Below are positions 10,072 to 22,220 of a stretch of 64,000 nt of DNA, one piece after another. The position numbers were made by a program, and so were the translations under genes. Positions within the stretch are counted from its first letter, which is position 1. Each line of letters begins with the position of its first letter. The notes under the pieces were generated by a model that was not told where the DNA came from, did not search any database, and saw nothing but the letters and a program-made list of their open reading frames with translations. Source of the DNA: Fasciolopsis buskii (taxonomy: Eukaryota > Platyhelminthes > Trematoda > Plagiorchiida > Fasciolidae); NCBI GenBank assembly GCA_008360955.1, contig LUCM01007393.1, forward strand, positions 21,661 to 85,660, written 5' to 3'.

Positions 10072-12690
10072 TTGTTTAAAAATCCTATTGTTTCTCAACA
10101 TAGACTGGGATCACGTATTTCTGCACCTCAACAATTTTCTCATCGACCAAAAAGAGGCACTCGTGGGGCCGGCAGGCAGCTCTTAGATGCATCCTTCCGG
10201 TCAAGATGTCCATTCCGGCTTTGTTCAGTACCAACATTTGATCTCTGTTTACGAAAACATTGGATCTGTCCCTCACACTTCAATCACCGATCCATATACA
10301 TATCTGTGTTATCTGCATACAATAATGGTGGCTGAACCCGGATAACGCTGAGTCATCGGTGTCCATAGACAGCCTCAGACTCCATCGGCAGAACAGTTTC
10401 GGACAAGAAGACTGGAGGCGGTGTTGCAACATGCATAAATTCCTTCTGCTCTGTCAAGTCCGAAGTTGTTTATACGTACTCTCTCAATGGAATTGACTGT
10501 CTCGAAACACAGTTTCATCCTAGGTTTTCTCGCCATACCAGTACGATCATATTGTACCTATATATTGCCCCTTTTAGCTCACAACAAAATATTACAACAT
10601 GTTTCGACTCCTTCCTAGTATTTATTTTTCCTCTTCTTGGGAATAATCCGCAAATTGTTGTAAGTGATTTTAGTCATGTATATACTCTGCCACTGACTCT
10701 GTTTGATTTGACTGATCTCTACGTTTCTCCCACCAGAGGCGGCTCTATTTTAGACAGGGTTATTACCAACCAATCTGATTTAATTTCCATGAAACTGCAT
10801 GCTCCTATTTCAAGTAGCAATCATTGTGTGCTTCTGTTAAGGCCCTAGATATACTCTCGGTCAGCTTTCCATCCCTTCAGGAAAACAAATCAAATCCTAA
10901 TTCACCCCCTTAACTTTTCCCACAACATTTTTAATCTTCTCCAGAAATCCCTTTCACTCGCATTTACCTGTTTCTCTTTTGAATCCCTGATGGATGATGA
11001 TGTCAAACGTTTCACAAAGACGACCAATGCAATCTTTGATATTTGCTGTCCCTTAGGAACACTGTTCGGCTCAAATGGCCGTATCTCCACCCAGAAACTG
11101 AAATCTCTGAGACGATGCAAGGAGCACTTTTACTAATCTCGTATTGATTCTAGTGTGCGGTATATAGAAGCTAATAAAAGCTGAGACCAATTGCATCGAC
11201 AAGACATTCGTGAGCTGACTCTTGAGTTGTAAAAGCAACCGATTCCTATGACAAGGCATTCGACTGCTGTGTCGGAAGAAGAAACATTCGAAATTTCCTG
11301 TCGACAGCATAATCATGGCTTCTCCCACCGTTCCGCCTATACCCCAGCCATAGTTGGACAGGATGATGTGAAAGTCATGTTTTTGTAGAGAAGGGGCGTT
11401 CCACCTTCATCGCACCACGAAAATTATCACAGGTGGTGATCCAGACAGCCTGGCCTCAACTCTTTTAATGCATGGTGCTGTGGCCCTCACGGATGCACTC
11501 ACTTATCTGATTAACTCACCATGAACCTTCGGCGGTGATCAAGCGGAGAAAACCGTAGCGTTTGGACTTGAAGGCCGCGGGTTTGAGCCTCCCGCCGCCG
11601 ATCGGTTTCCCCAACTGGCAGTCATCTGTTGGTCGCAGCCACCTTCCTGAAAAATAATGTACACTGAAATTTCATTAATACAAGAAGTAAAAGATAGAAG
11701 AAAGCTCGTCTTCTACCCCTGACTGTTGAAGACCCGTCACTATCGTTCGCATCCCTAAACCTACCAGTTCTACTGCTTTAGCAAAACGCTTTCGCTCCAT
11801 TGTTTTAGCATCCTCTGGACTTAAACTGACAGAGCGTGCTATACTTGAATGCCTGCTTTTTTCTATTTATCCTCCTGACGACCCTTTCCAGTTTGTTTAT
11901 AAATCTAACAGGTCCAGTTTGGACGCTCTCGCCTCTCTTATTCATCACATTTGTAAGTCCTTTAATGCATCAATGAAATATGTGCATTACGCTTTTCTAG
12001 ACTATTCGTTGGCATTTGATTCGGTCACACGGTCTTTTCTACTTCACAGACTTCAAACATTTGGTTGTTCCAGGTTTTTATTTGCGTGGCTGTTTGATTA
12101 CCTTACTAACCGAACCCAGTGCACACGAATGGATAGTAAAACTTCAAAGCTCGGGCGTGCCTCAGAATTTTGTGAATTATCTAGGAGTTACTTTTGATAA
12201 AAATCTGAAGTGCACTTCTCAAATTTCTACCTGTGTAAAGAATCTCCGACGGTTGTCATTTCTAATCAGGACAAGGTGAAACAATGCACCATCTCCCGAT
12301 TTGTATACCAATATGTTTTTCCAATCCTTCTTTACTGTCCTCCTGTTATTTTTCCAGGTTTACTTAAAAAAGACTTTATAATTCTTCACCGGGGCTATCA
12401 ATTATTAGCCGTGTGTCCTTCATATCACTAACTGAAGTGTCCCTTAATCTATGTGGTCAACACTTATTAGCATGTGAAAAATTTGCTCACAAAAGTCTTT
12501 CTGATCCCACGCATCCTCTGCACAACGATCTTTAAAAGTGTCGCTGTCAAACTTCTACATGGCTCGTTTCCATTCCACATCCTCTATAGTCAATATCTGT
12601 AGGAACTCCATTATCCCATATTTAGCACGCATTTTGACAAACCGTGACCGTGTTTTAGCCGAAATTCCCGGGCAACCTATCATAATGTGC
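10072..12690 (+). mobile_element. CR1/Jockey-like LINE 'A', copy 1, decayed, with SINE insertion
   Basis: Non-LTR retrotransposon relic. A basic stretch R-P-K-R-G-T-R-G is near 10146, and endonuclease pieces follow: W-L-N-P-D-N-A-E-S-S-V-S-I-D at 10330 on, and S-P-T-R-G-G-S-I-L-D-R-V-I-T-N then P-I-S-S-S-N-H in 10552-10848. A linker runs from 10850 to 11526. After the SINE, RT resumes with P-F-Q-F-V-Y-K-S-N-R-S near 11886 and motif A A-F-L-D-Y-S-L-A-F-D-S-V near 11991. Motif B begins S-S-G-V-P-Q at 12148-12165 and then jumps directly to N-F-V-N-Y-L-G-V-T-F-D, so the catalytic YADD segment has been deleted. The C-terminal region continues to about 12690. Stops and frameshifts are frequent. A second copy lies at 47755-48530 on the other strand. 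Confidence 0.8.
11527..11704 (+). mobile_element. tRNA-derived SINE, copy 1, inserted in LINE A
   Basis: The head has RNA polymerase III-like internal boxes: an A-box-like segment from 11534 (GGTGATCAAGCGGAGAA) and a B-box-like GGTTTGAGCCT at 11579-11589. The tail (GGCAGTCATCTGTTGG, then TTTCATTAATA) matches the SINE at 58640-58828. The ends are defined by the empty site in the second LINE A copy: there ATTAAT joins CTCGTC directly at 47944/47945, and here the equivalent joint is opened by exactly this segment. No convincing target-site duplication flanks it. Confidence 0.8.
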
Positions 12691-14118
12691 TCAGATCATT
12701 CCAATGTGAGTTTTTCACATTTTTGCAAGCTGATGAGTGTGAGTTTTTCTTTCTCCGATTTTATTTTTACTCTAACATTTTTCACTGAAATGCAACATTA
12801 TTTATTGTACGCCAAAGTCTATACAACGCAATATAATAATACCGAGTTCAGTTAATTTGATAAGTCTCGCAGATATGTGAAGCAAAGTGGTTGTGACAGC
12901 GGTTGACATTCTGAATTTGGTTAAGGGGATTCATTTGCGTTGCCAAATTTTAGTGAACCGTATTGCTCTTTCAATTTCTTCCAATTACCTGGTTTATATC
13001 ACCATCGTACGGGTCAAATCATGTTAAGCGAATAAGTTAATTCGCCCGTTTGACAAATGGTAGCTAGCAGATATTAGCCTTCGAAACATTTATGGTTTCC
13101 TAATGAGTGCGAGTGGCAAAAGACTTTTTTGCTCTAACAGAGATTTGATCTTTGATTTTGAAAACCTATTAGGAAAACTAACTTCTTTTATGCCGTCGAT
13201 GTGCGTTCATGATTATTTGATCAGACTACTGATAGCATCCAATTAAAGCTAAACAAAATACGGAGAAAATAATACGAACATGACATTGATGGTCGGATGA
13301 ACAACATTTTGGTAGCTTTTGTCTGCGACAACAGTTAAAATGGAACTGAACTAAATCAAAAATGACAAACGATAACAGACTGAAGTTGATTCGGTATGTA
13401 ACAACATCGAAAGTAGAAATACTATTGCGATAGTCAAACATATTTCAACCTGAAAATCCACAGACCTTCAGGTATCCACAAACTAACATTTTGGTTACTG
13501 TTTACATTGGCGACAGCTCCTTCCAGAAAAGACCAAGCTCAACTACGGCTACGGTTTGCTTGAACGAAATCAGACTTTCTGTGTCCAATTTTTCCGTGTA
13601 TGCGTTCCAAATGTATCAGTAGACTAGTCACATTGAGGGGATAAGCCGATAGTCAACTGTCATCAACCAAAAGGTCGAGATAGTTTATGATCAGTAGCCC
13701 GCTGGAATCCACCGGGGGGCTGTTTGCGTTTCCCTTTTGCTGAACAACATTGCCACTCCTTAGAATGCACTAGAATTAATCTTAATGATGTGCTAGTGTG
13801 CAAAATTCAGTTACAAATGAGATTACCATGGTGCAGCCTTTTTGACATGTAGACCGGAAGTAGTCATCCGGAACATTTCAAAGTCTAAGGCGCTCGAATT
13901 GTATTCTGTTCTTATCCATTTAATTTAATTAAGAAACCGGAAAACACAACTGGCTGAGACAAATGAATATTGTTTCCATGGTTTTCAACAATCAGTCAAG
14001 CACCGGGGACTGTAAGGGCACCAGTTCACAAGAATAACCAAATCTTATGATTCTCAATTACCGTATCGACCGGGTAACCATCGGTCATCAAGTGAAATAT
14101 CTTCGTGGATTCGTAACG
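12691..14118. other. No recognisable feature
   Basis: Low-coding sequence with only short frames (71 codons at most, 13226-13441 minus). The first 150 bases may be the 3' untranslated tail of LINE A; its exact 3' end is not visible. Confidence 0.5.
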
Positions 14119-14185
14119 GACCTGGTGGAGCACATTTGATAAAATGGCATGGATTGCGCCCATGGGTTCAAGTCCCGCCGAGGTC
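14119..14185 (+). mobile_element. tRNA-like SINE head (second SINE family)
   Basis: The segment begins GACCTGG and ends CCGAGGTC, so the ends can pair like a tRNA acceptor stem. It holds a perfect B box (GGTTCAAGTCC, 14165-14175) preceded by CCCAT. The A-box region (GGTGGAGCACATTTGATAA) is looser than in a working tRNA and the anticodon arm does not fold cleanly, so this is better read as a SINE head or tRNA pseudogene than a functional tRNA. Its downstream body does not match the 11527/58640 SINE tail. Confidence 0.55.
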
Positions 14186-14633
14186 GAGAAATATTTCAGA
14201 GTCGGACCAGTTCTACGTTGAAGAATAATTTAGTCAGCATAAATTCTACATTCTCTGCTGCATCCTACGGCGGCGAGACTTCATGCAATTCTGATCATTA
14301 CAAGGTTCATCTGGGTCCCTGGGCAATAAAAAGTGATCGGGTTTCACTTTAACTCAGATATAGGGAAGCCTACTGCGCGTCTACAAATGAAAATTGAACA
14401 TTTTCATGAAATAATTCACCATGTGATATCGTCGCTCAACTCACCATAAAGAAACCATGGAAGCACTTTACAGCCGTTTCATCCTTGTTAGGAATTGAAT
14501 AGTTGAAACCAGGACAGGAAAACGCGGATGTTGGGCAATCGTTTTTTTTTGAAATTCGTTTGCATGCAGTGGATCACGTTTATTGGTTTGGTTGACGCGG
14601 TACATAAAATGGGATGAGGGATAGTTTCGAATA
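14186..14633. other. No recognisable gene; possible SINE body
   Basis: Follows the tRNA-like head and may include the body of that SINE. No frame or repeat was otherwise recognised. Confidence 0.4.
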
Positions 14634-15476
14634 TTGCAGTTTCAAAATTCACAGAGGATGGATAGAAGTACTGACTTAGCTCCATCCAAACCAACCAAAC
14701 AAAAAACTAATGAAAATTACGATGTTGCTGGTCTAGTGCCTGGTCCATATTGTCAACATACACTGGCCTTTATGCTCAATTACTGGAAATATGGGATGAT
14801 GGGAACTTCCGTCAATTTTTGTCTGGAATCAACCACATGGAAAGTGAAGCCAAAATGCTTCTCCGCCGGGGGATCATCCACTGACGGACAATCGGACTTT
14901 TATCACGTCTGCAGTTCTGCGACTGGTGTTCACCGACTGATATCGATTATCATCGTTTACGTAAGTTGGTATCCTGCCACAAAAGGAAACTTTACGACAG
15001 CCCATAACGGTCCATCACCAGCTACACTCATCTCCCTAAAACTTGTTTTTTCTCATTTCTTCATTCAAAAAGTCAAAGGAATTGCAATCATTGTTTATTT
15101 AAGACAAGATTCCACGAAACCTAGCTCCCATTTCACGCACATCGACGGATGCAAAACAACGAAGAGAGTGCTACGAGAAACACACTGATGTTCCTGGTAA
15201 GTCAAAATTCCGAAAAGATGCAAAAAAATAAACGTGAATTTTGCTATGTTTTATTTGAGGATACATTGAACAAGAGGGTCCTAGTAAAATATAAACTAAC
15301 TGACAGCAGCTGTTCAATCCGGTCTTATTGAGACTTTGACGGTACCGTTTATCTTGTTTTTGTACGACGGAGCAGATCTGATTGTGCAGATTTGGATTCC
15401 GTTTGCGATTGATGATCATGCTGAAAAGCGGCGGATTTATATCCACGACGTCCCGGCTGACTTCATTTTAGGCTAA
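14634..15476 (+). CDS. Candidate spliced gene, unknown function (low confidence)
   Basis: I do not recognise the product. A 184-codon frame begins at 14634, but better support comes from splice-compatible pieces. One possible chain is 14634-14845 (donor AAA/GTGAAG); 14915-14960 (acceptor TCTGCAG, donor TTTAC/GTAAGT); 15104-15196 (acceptor TATTTAAG, donor CCTG/GTAAGT); and from about 15317 (acceptor ACTGACAG) to the stop at 15474-15476. Reading frame is kept across all three introns (phase 0, then phase 1 twice). The last piece is hydrophobic then polar and includes the stretch D-G-A-D-L-I-V-Q-I-W and ends V-P-A-D-F-I-L-G. Two perfect GTAAGT donors with agreeing phases are suggestive, but such arrangements also arise by chance in 64 kb. 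Transcript evidence would decide. Confidence 0.25.
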
Positions 15477-18383
15477 CAAATGAACGAAAGCCGTGTGTGA
15501 AACATTGCTCAACAAGAATAATCGCTCCGCATTTGATTCCACGCAACGTTTATCACTTGGGACTGAGAGTGCACTACGGAGCACAGAGGAGCGTAATTTA
15601 CGGAATCTGCGTCATCATCGTCGCATCTATCGGCTCGACAGTTAGGGAACTACAGTTCAATGTCAAAATTATCTTATGCATGTATGACTGAGGAAATGCA
15701 TCCCACATTTATGAGACTTCATAAGCTGAGTCCAGCACAACAGCATCTTCTAGGGTACTTTTTCGTACTTCCGGGTGTTCCACAAACGACTGGTTTGGAG
15801 AAAAGGTAAGGATTAAATCAGAGCAACGAGGTCATTTGTTGTTCTTACATTCATTCGTACTTAAGCTCTGAATCACCTGTCTACCCGTACGCAGCAGAGA
15901 CAGCTAACGTCCAGTCTCGTCTTGATTAGCCTCTGTGAACAACGGAGGAAGATGGCGCTGAACCGCATTTTAGAAACTCACGGAGCCAGTTAACCTAGAA
16001 CAAAGAAGGGATATTGTAACTGGCCGACAGAACTTTTTCCGTATCCGTTTAACGATATTTTATTCATTGTTGTTACCCTGTGAGTTGATGCGACTTCCTT
16101 AATCTACTCGCATACCGGGTTTGTTGATTTATTTAGTTCTTAAGTTCTTAAAACGAAAGCATTTAGTATTACGTGTGCAGTAAATGACGATATGATCTCA
16201 AATAGTTTGAGCTAAACAATGGCTCCGAACGAATTGCTGTATTTCACAGGAAACGCATTTGCATCAACTCAAACGCTAGTTTTGAACTGTTCACTGAAAT
16301 TGTCATGTGCAGGGCATAACTAAACACCCGCTGTGTTTGCCTCAAAGAAATGCGAAAAATCTGGTACAATATTATTAGCTAATTGCACAAAGCCGTTTGA
16401 AGGTCGTGTACCGTCGTAATCACTACTAGGGCTGAACACAATGAATGAGAAAGAGGAAAACAAATTCAGCAAAGCACAGAGTTCACCAAACTGGTGAGCT
16501 CCTCACCTCTCCTCTGCAAGTCATTGACGATCCATCGGAATTTAGGAGTCCTTCGTGGGCCGGATACTACCCGGTTTCGCAAACCAAAGTGCTTGGTGGA
16601 CTTAGAGAACTCTGTTTTGTGACTTCGACACAAGTTTTTAAACACTAAGCCGTGGGACGATCTGAGGACCACGTAACCCAATGAGAGCTGGTGAATGTCA
16701 GTTTATTTCCTGTTCTTCTGATTGGACTAGACATCCTCTGCACTCGACCCACCCTTTCCCCGCAGATTCCGATGAACACAGCCACAGGCTTTCTACTTCG
16801 TCAGTGGTTGGTTTGAAATCAAAATTTACCCGTCTTCCTTTAACTGATTATCAACGGTCAGTCGCCGACCATTCACCTTCCTTCTAACACTTTGTAAAAG
16901 CACCTGCTCCACGAGAATTTATTGCATAGGATTTCTCCAGCAGAGGCCCTTTGAGAGGCAGTTCATTTAGGAACAATTCTAGTGGCGTTCAAGGCAAGAA
17001 GTCCATGCAAATTCTAAGACACCCAACCCCGACCATGCTTGGGCTTGTGGAACGTCGAACTAGAAATGTCAACAAAGGGCAACGTAGCTCATTGACCCCT
17101 GATTAAAGTGAAAAAAACCGAAAGCAGAAAAGTAATCTAAATCAGGCTACTCTGTTTCTGCAGACGTTTTTCGTCTGAATATACGAGAAAATGCCTTTGT
17201 TGTTTGGACCAAGAAACCAAGTTTGAACACGACTTTGTTCGCGGTTATCGGAAATACTGGAATAGAAAACATTTGGCAAGAAACTTTAAGCTAGTGTACA
17301 AAAATAATTAGTCGACGTAGAAAAATGACTCTGACCTCTTCCCTCCACGGAACGCTTATTACACGAACCTTTGGGTGAATTCCAGCTGACGGCCTCAGTC
17401 TAATCAAATCTAGTGGCAAGTTGCTGCGGCGTACAATTTTTCTTTGTAAAAGTAATATCCACAAAATATGCTCATTGGCCTACTGGTTCCGACTAGTGTA
17501 AAATTTCTAAATTCACACGTCATATCTTGTAGTCATCATTCAGCCCAATTCCCTGATTCACGTTAAACTGAACATGAGGGGACAGTAGTTCCTGTGAACC
17601 AAGACGAAAACTTCCAAGATCGATGAGCTGAATGATAAGTGGTCAACTTTTTCGTGAAAACAAGATCGGCAAAATGGGACGTGGGCAATCGTGCTGCAAA
17701 CCTTGAACGACTGATATGATGAAACCCGGCGGTGAGAATGTGCACGGTTAAAGTTCTGAACAGGTCCTAATCTTGAGCATCATTTGCAGTTGTTATCTGT
17801 TTCACCAATTAGTAAACCTGTCAATGGCTAACTGAAGCAACTGCGATGGAGTTTAGCTTAGTACCACCATCGAAAACTACAGAGAAACACGGATGCATTG
17901 CAAAACCGCTTTATTATCACTAGAAACCTTCAAAGATATGTTTCATGTCACAAATCGAGACGCGATTTCAGAACGAAGCATTGTGCCAAATTTGGCCTAT
18001 TAACCGTCCTGGGTGTCTTTCAAACTTTCATTGATCTCCAACAATAAGTCAATTATAAGATGCGAGATCACTTCAAACAGAAGAAACTCACGGAATCCTA
18101 TAAGTAATAGCCTTTGGTTAAATTGCAATTAACAATATCGCCTCAGCGGTATCGCTTGGTCAGACACAATAAAGCTGCTTAGAACACTTTCAGTGGTGTT
18201 AAGACGTTTATGACTCACTTTGCAAGAAGTCAACATCATCCCACAAACCTGATTGGATTAAATAAGAAAAGATCCACAATCTCGTTGACCAGGCCAAGCT
18301 TGTGCCCATGTTTTCGTTCACAATGAACACCAGGCATTTAGAAGACTGCTTTGAAGTACCCTCGAAGGGTTAATTATCTTATT
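15477..18383. other. No recognisable feature
   Basis: Short frames only. A 71-codon minus-strand frame at 16466-16681 (with H-F-G-L-R-N-R-V-V-S-G-P) looks protein-like and overlaps a plus-strand frame, but no family was recognised. A short frame ending near 15813 abuts a good donor (GAAAAG/GTAAGG). Nothing else stands out. Confidence 0.4.
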
Positions 18384-18769
18384 TCACAATGAGCAGAATA
18401 TTCTTATGCCCCCAAACCCCAATTTATGCATGGCAAAAATGTAATCAGGATGGTTTAATAATGCGAAAACGTTCTGTCGATGAAGATGAAATTTGGGTTG
18501 CTGAATACGTGGTCACGAACAACGAAGAGACAAACAATATGAAGTATTGGATTATCTATAGAGGAAAACAATGCCAGAACGGTCTAAATTTTGACCTTCT
18601 GTTGGAGAAGGTAATAAGTTTGGAAAAATCTGCGATCGAGGCAGTGATTTCCACTGGACCCTGTTTTGTTAACAAATCAGTCACGACCGTAAAGCGTGAT
18701 CCGTTAATCATCGGGAGATCTCATCGACGTAAAAACTATCCAGGGCGGCATTTCGTTAAGGCATCCTAG
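18384..18769 (+). CDS. Candidate exon or short gene, unknown function
   Basis: A 126-codon frame starts with ATG at 18389, directly after a pyrimidine-bearing TTATTTCACAATGAG that could be a splice acceptor. The first 75 residues are acidic and polar (for example R-S-V-D-E-D-E-I-W-V-A-E-Y) and end at a possible donor, GAGAAG/GTAATAAG at 18612. The rest of the frame (T-G-P-C-F-V-N-K-S onwards) is basic. No signal peptide, membrane segment or recognised domain is visible. It may be an exon of a host gene or a chance frame. Confidence 0.25.
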
Positions 18770-21700
18770 GCCAATTAGATTCCCGAGAGAGGGCGCTGCA
18801 ATATTTGGCAGAAGCTAAACAAACTCAGTAATCACACAACTGTTGACTCATCCACTGGATTGCCACTTCATCCTAATTGGAAAAACCCACTGTGGATGGT
18901 TCTATTTGAACTATAAATTCCAAGTACCTTTTGGAATGCCACGTACTCCCCTTCGCATGTTTCTGATTGCGTTCTATTATTCCATCATTAAGCTGAAACG
19001 AAAGACGACTACCCAATACGGTTGCATCCGAAGCCGGGTGTGGACTCGACAATGCTTTCAGCAAGATGCAGAGCTCGGTAGTGGTTTATCAAATAATGTT
19101 GACTGTAAAGAATTTTTATTTCGGTAGTTCATATTGAAACATCCCAGTCTCCCTCGTATTGTGTTGGAAATAACATTTGCATTCAACCTATGAGTGAAGG
19201 CTGGTTTCTCTCAAACTGATTTTTTTCCGACCTGATAAATAAATCTGCGATGGATCAGCAAAGTTATACGGGTTTGCTTAGGTAGACCATTTGTTTTCGT
19301 TTCCTCTATTCTACTGCTTATTCAGTTCAATAAAACGAGAGTAGGTCGATCGATATCTTTCCCAGCTAGTTTGCAGAAGTTTTCCTACTTATGCAGCACG
19401 AGCATGCGTAATATATCTAGACATATTTGCCATAGATGCAAAAAAGCGAATGACATTCATGGCAGAAAGTACTATTGGTGTACCACAATGATTAGCTGAA
19501 GTAAGTCCCGAATGATCTCAGCAGTACGAAAGTGCATTAGAATCTCATCTGATTCATCAGGAGCCTGCATGATCGATGAGCCACAGGGTGAGTCGCTTCC
19601 AAGTTTCGTAGGTTAGGCATAGCTAGGATCCGGAAAGATGTAAATTTCAAATGTGGGCCATCCCATTGAGAGTAAAACTATCGGAGTGCACATCTGACCG
19701 ATTGATCAATCTTGGGAAGACTGCATTCTCACGAAGGAGGCAACAGAACAACTTGCGGTCTAGTGCAAATGATAGGCATCGAAAATGACCCATAGTGGTT
19801 GAGAACTAACAGTAGAATCCCTAACGATGAAACAGGATTCGTTCTTACAGAAACACTTCAGATGTAATATGAATGTCACTCGTTAAGAAATGCGGCGCTC
19901 ATTTGGGCTTGCCCTGCTATTCATCATCGAACGATGATGATGGAGATAATGAGTATTATTAATGTGGTACGCGGTTTTTTTGCTTTGTTCAACCAATGTA
20001 CATACCATGTTTACGGTCCCAGCAGAATAATGTTCATGTACCATTTATCTGCTTTATGGTTTGATCAATTTGGATTTTGAGGAGTTTGAATTGGGAAATT
20101 TCCATTCCGAATGCGGCCACCGTTAATCACCTCCGCAAAGACCAGCCCATAAGTGACTTTATCCTGTTGGGTGAATAGAACAGATGATCAGGGGATAATG
20201 TCGCTGGTGTCGAATCATCCCAGAGTCGGTTAGGTTAGCCAGTTGACAGTCCTCTGTTAACCAAGTTCTCCAGCTCGCAAGTGATAATGCACCGCTATTT
20301 TATAAATGCAGGAAATGGGAGAGTTTTAAGGGAGGAGATGAAAGAGAAGTATGCATAACCAAGAAGAAAATATATTAAAACTATAATCACTGTGACTAAT
20401 TCAAACTTACAAACCCATCAGGGTTGTAGTAAACGATCAACGTTAGTCTGAAAATGACTTCGTTGGCATCAAATTAGGTTGCTCGTGCATTTTGTGTTGA
20501 AGTTACAAAAATTTCAATATCAGTTTAGGTAATGGCCTCAGCGAGCTATACCGTAAGTTCATTCGACTTGTTGGGATGCGGTGAATTTGCGAACATACAT
20601 TCAAGCCGAACAACTCGAGCTTTATGAAGATGTTTCTGAAAACAAGTAAAATTCTGCCGTGTTCAGTTGAATTGGATTTGGTAGACGATTGAAAGTCCAT
20701 TTGAGTTTTTCATATCCTAAAATGCACTCAGCCGATGACGGCTTACCGTCAGTCTTCTGCTTACAAAATTAGTCTAACCAACCATAGCATCGCAGTTGTG
20801 GATATAGGAAGCAAGCAAGCATCCTGAGTTACTCAATCTACATTACATTGGAATGGTACACAAAATTTGATTTGGATTAACCTCATAAATCACTTATGAC
20901 AGGGTACGAATGATACATGCAAATGAAATCCAAAGTCGAATATGTTGCGTAAAATGGGAAATTTCCGATGTCATGAAATCCCCATGAGGCGGACAGAGGA
21001 TGTGCCGGGTAAGCAATCCGTCAACCAGATCGATCATAACTCTTGCAGTTAATTTTTTCTTGAATATAGACAGGTGGATGTTCCAGTTCTTACGGTCCAT
21101 GTACGGTATACTTATAAATTGAACCGAAACAGGAAATGTAGTTACTTCATTTGCTTGCAGAACGCGGTGAGTGTGGTCGCCAAAAAGTCGAGAAAATTCG
21201 TTACTGGGTTCGTTTCTTAAATTAGATCAGAAGAAACAAGTTTCTTTCAATTCCACCCCCGTTCTTTGTGACTCAATAATCGGACAATTTTTGTTATGTC
21301 TACCTCAGTCATCGGTGGGTGAGTACCACCCGGCTAGCGGGTTATGATCTTCAATCCAATATTTAATCGGCCAGTGTGTCATTCAGAAATCTCACTAATG
21401 TAAAAAGAACACAGAATGAATGCAACTTACCAAAAAATCACTCTATTTACTGGTGCATTTTCGTAATCTATTTCTACAATTACCGGGACTGTTTAGTTAC
21501 CTGTAATCCCTAGATTTTGGAAGTACGCTGGATGACAGATGCTTGCTTTGCAGTTTGTTTCGTTTGTCAAGTGTCTAAGCTTCCTTTGGTGTCCGGCATC
21601 TCGTATGTAAGTCATCCTGATTTCAAGGATCAATAGTGAGCGACGGTCATGAGTAAAAGTGCGTATTGAATTCAATGAAGTGAACTGGAAATTAGAACTT

Positions 21701-22037
21701 GGGCGTGGAAATGTCATCTGGTTGCTTGGCATATGTATTCTTATATTTTGTGCGGAGAAATAATACGAAAAAATGCAAAAATATGCAGTATTTTTTCTGA
21801 TCAATCTGGAACCAACACCCGTACAGAGAGCAATTTAGTTATATCAGTCTCGATTCAGATTTCGAGCGAAGTAAGAAACCTTTGAGCACTTATTTGCTAA
21901 ATCGTGTTCATCGCCTCAGACCCGGAGTGTTAGGCGTTTTTGTGATTGACTAAGTCCGGTTATTTTACGTTCATTCATCAATTTGCACTGGTCGAATCCC
22001 CGTCCTCACGTCAATTTCCAGTTGTCTCTATTATAAT
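18770..22037. other. No recognisable feature
   Basis: Frames reach 94 codons (18843-19127 plus) without recognisable domains. No long repeat structures were noticed. An interrupted CATCAT palindrome near 19921-19940 is too short to interpret. Confidence 0.45.
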
Positions 22038-22220
22038 ATGGATAGAAAATCCTGTGTTCTAGAAATTCGACTGATTCGGAATGAAATACGAAACTGGACG
22101 AATATGGCACTGTCTGCCCATTTTTCCCACTCCTTCACCGTTGTCGATGTGAACTTAGGAAATGCCCGAGAGATCGGATCATCTGACCATAGATCGATAA
22201 TGCTGGTCGCGACACGTTGA
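22038..22220 (+). mobile_element. Possible LINE endonuclease scrap
   Basis: A 60-codon frame ends with E-I-G-S-S-D-H-R-S-I-M-L, which matches the conserved terminal motif of APE-type LINE endonucleases (G-S-S-D-H plus hydrophobic). The rest of the frame is not clearly alignable, and the motif alone is short, so chance remains possible. Confidence 0.3.

Noticed and set aside
14634..15188. 184-codon frame as a single uninterrupted gene
   Set aside because: It reads through two strong splice donors and shows no domain; the spliced alternative is at least as good and itself uncertain.
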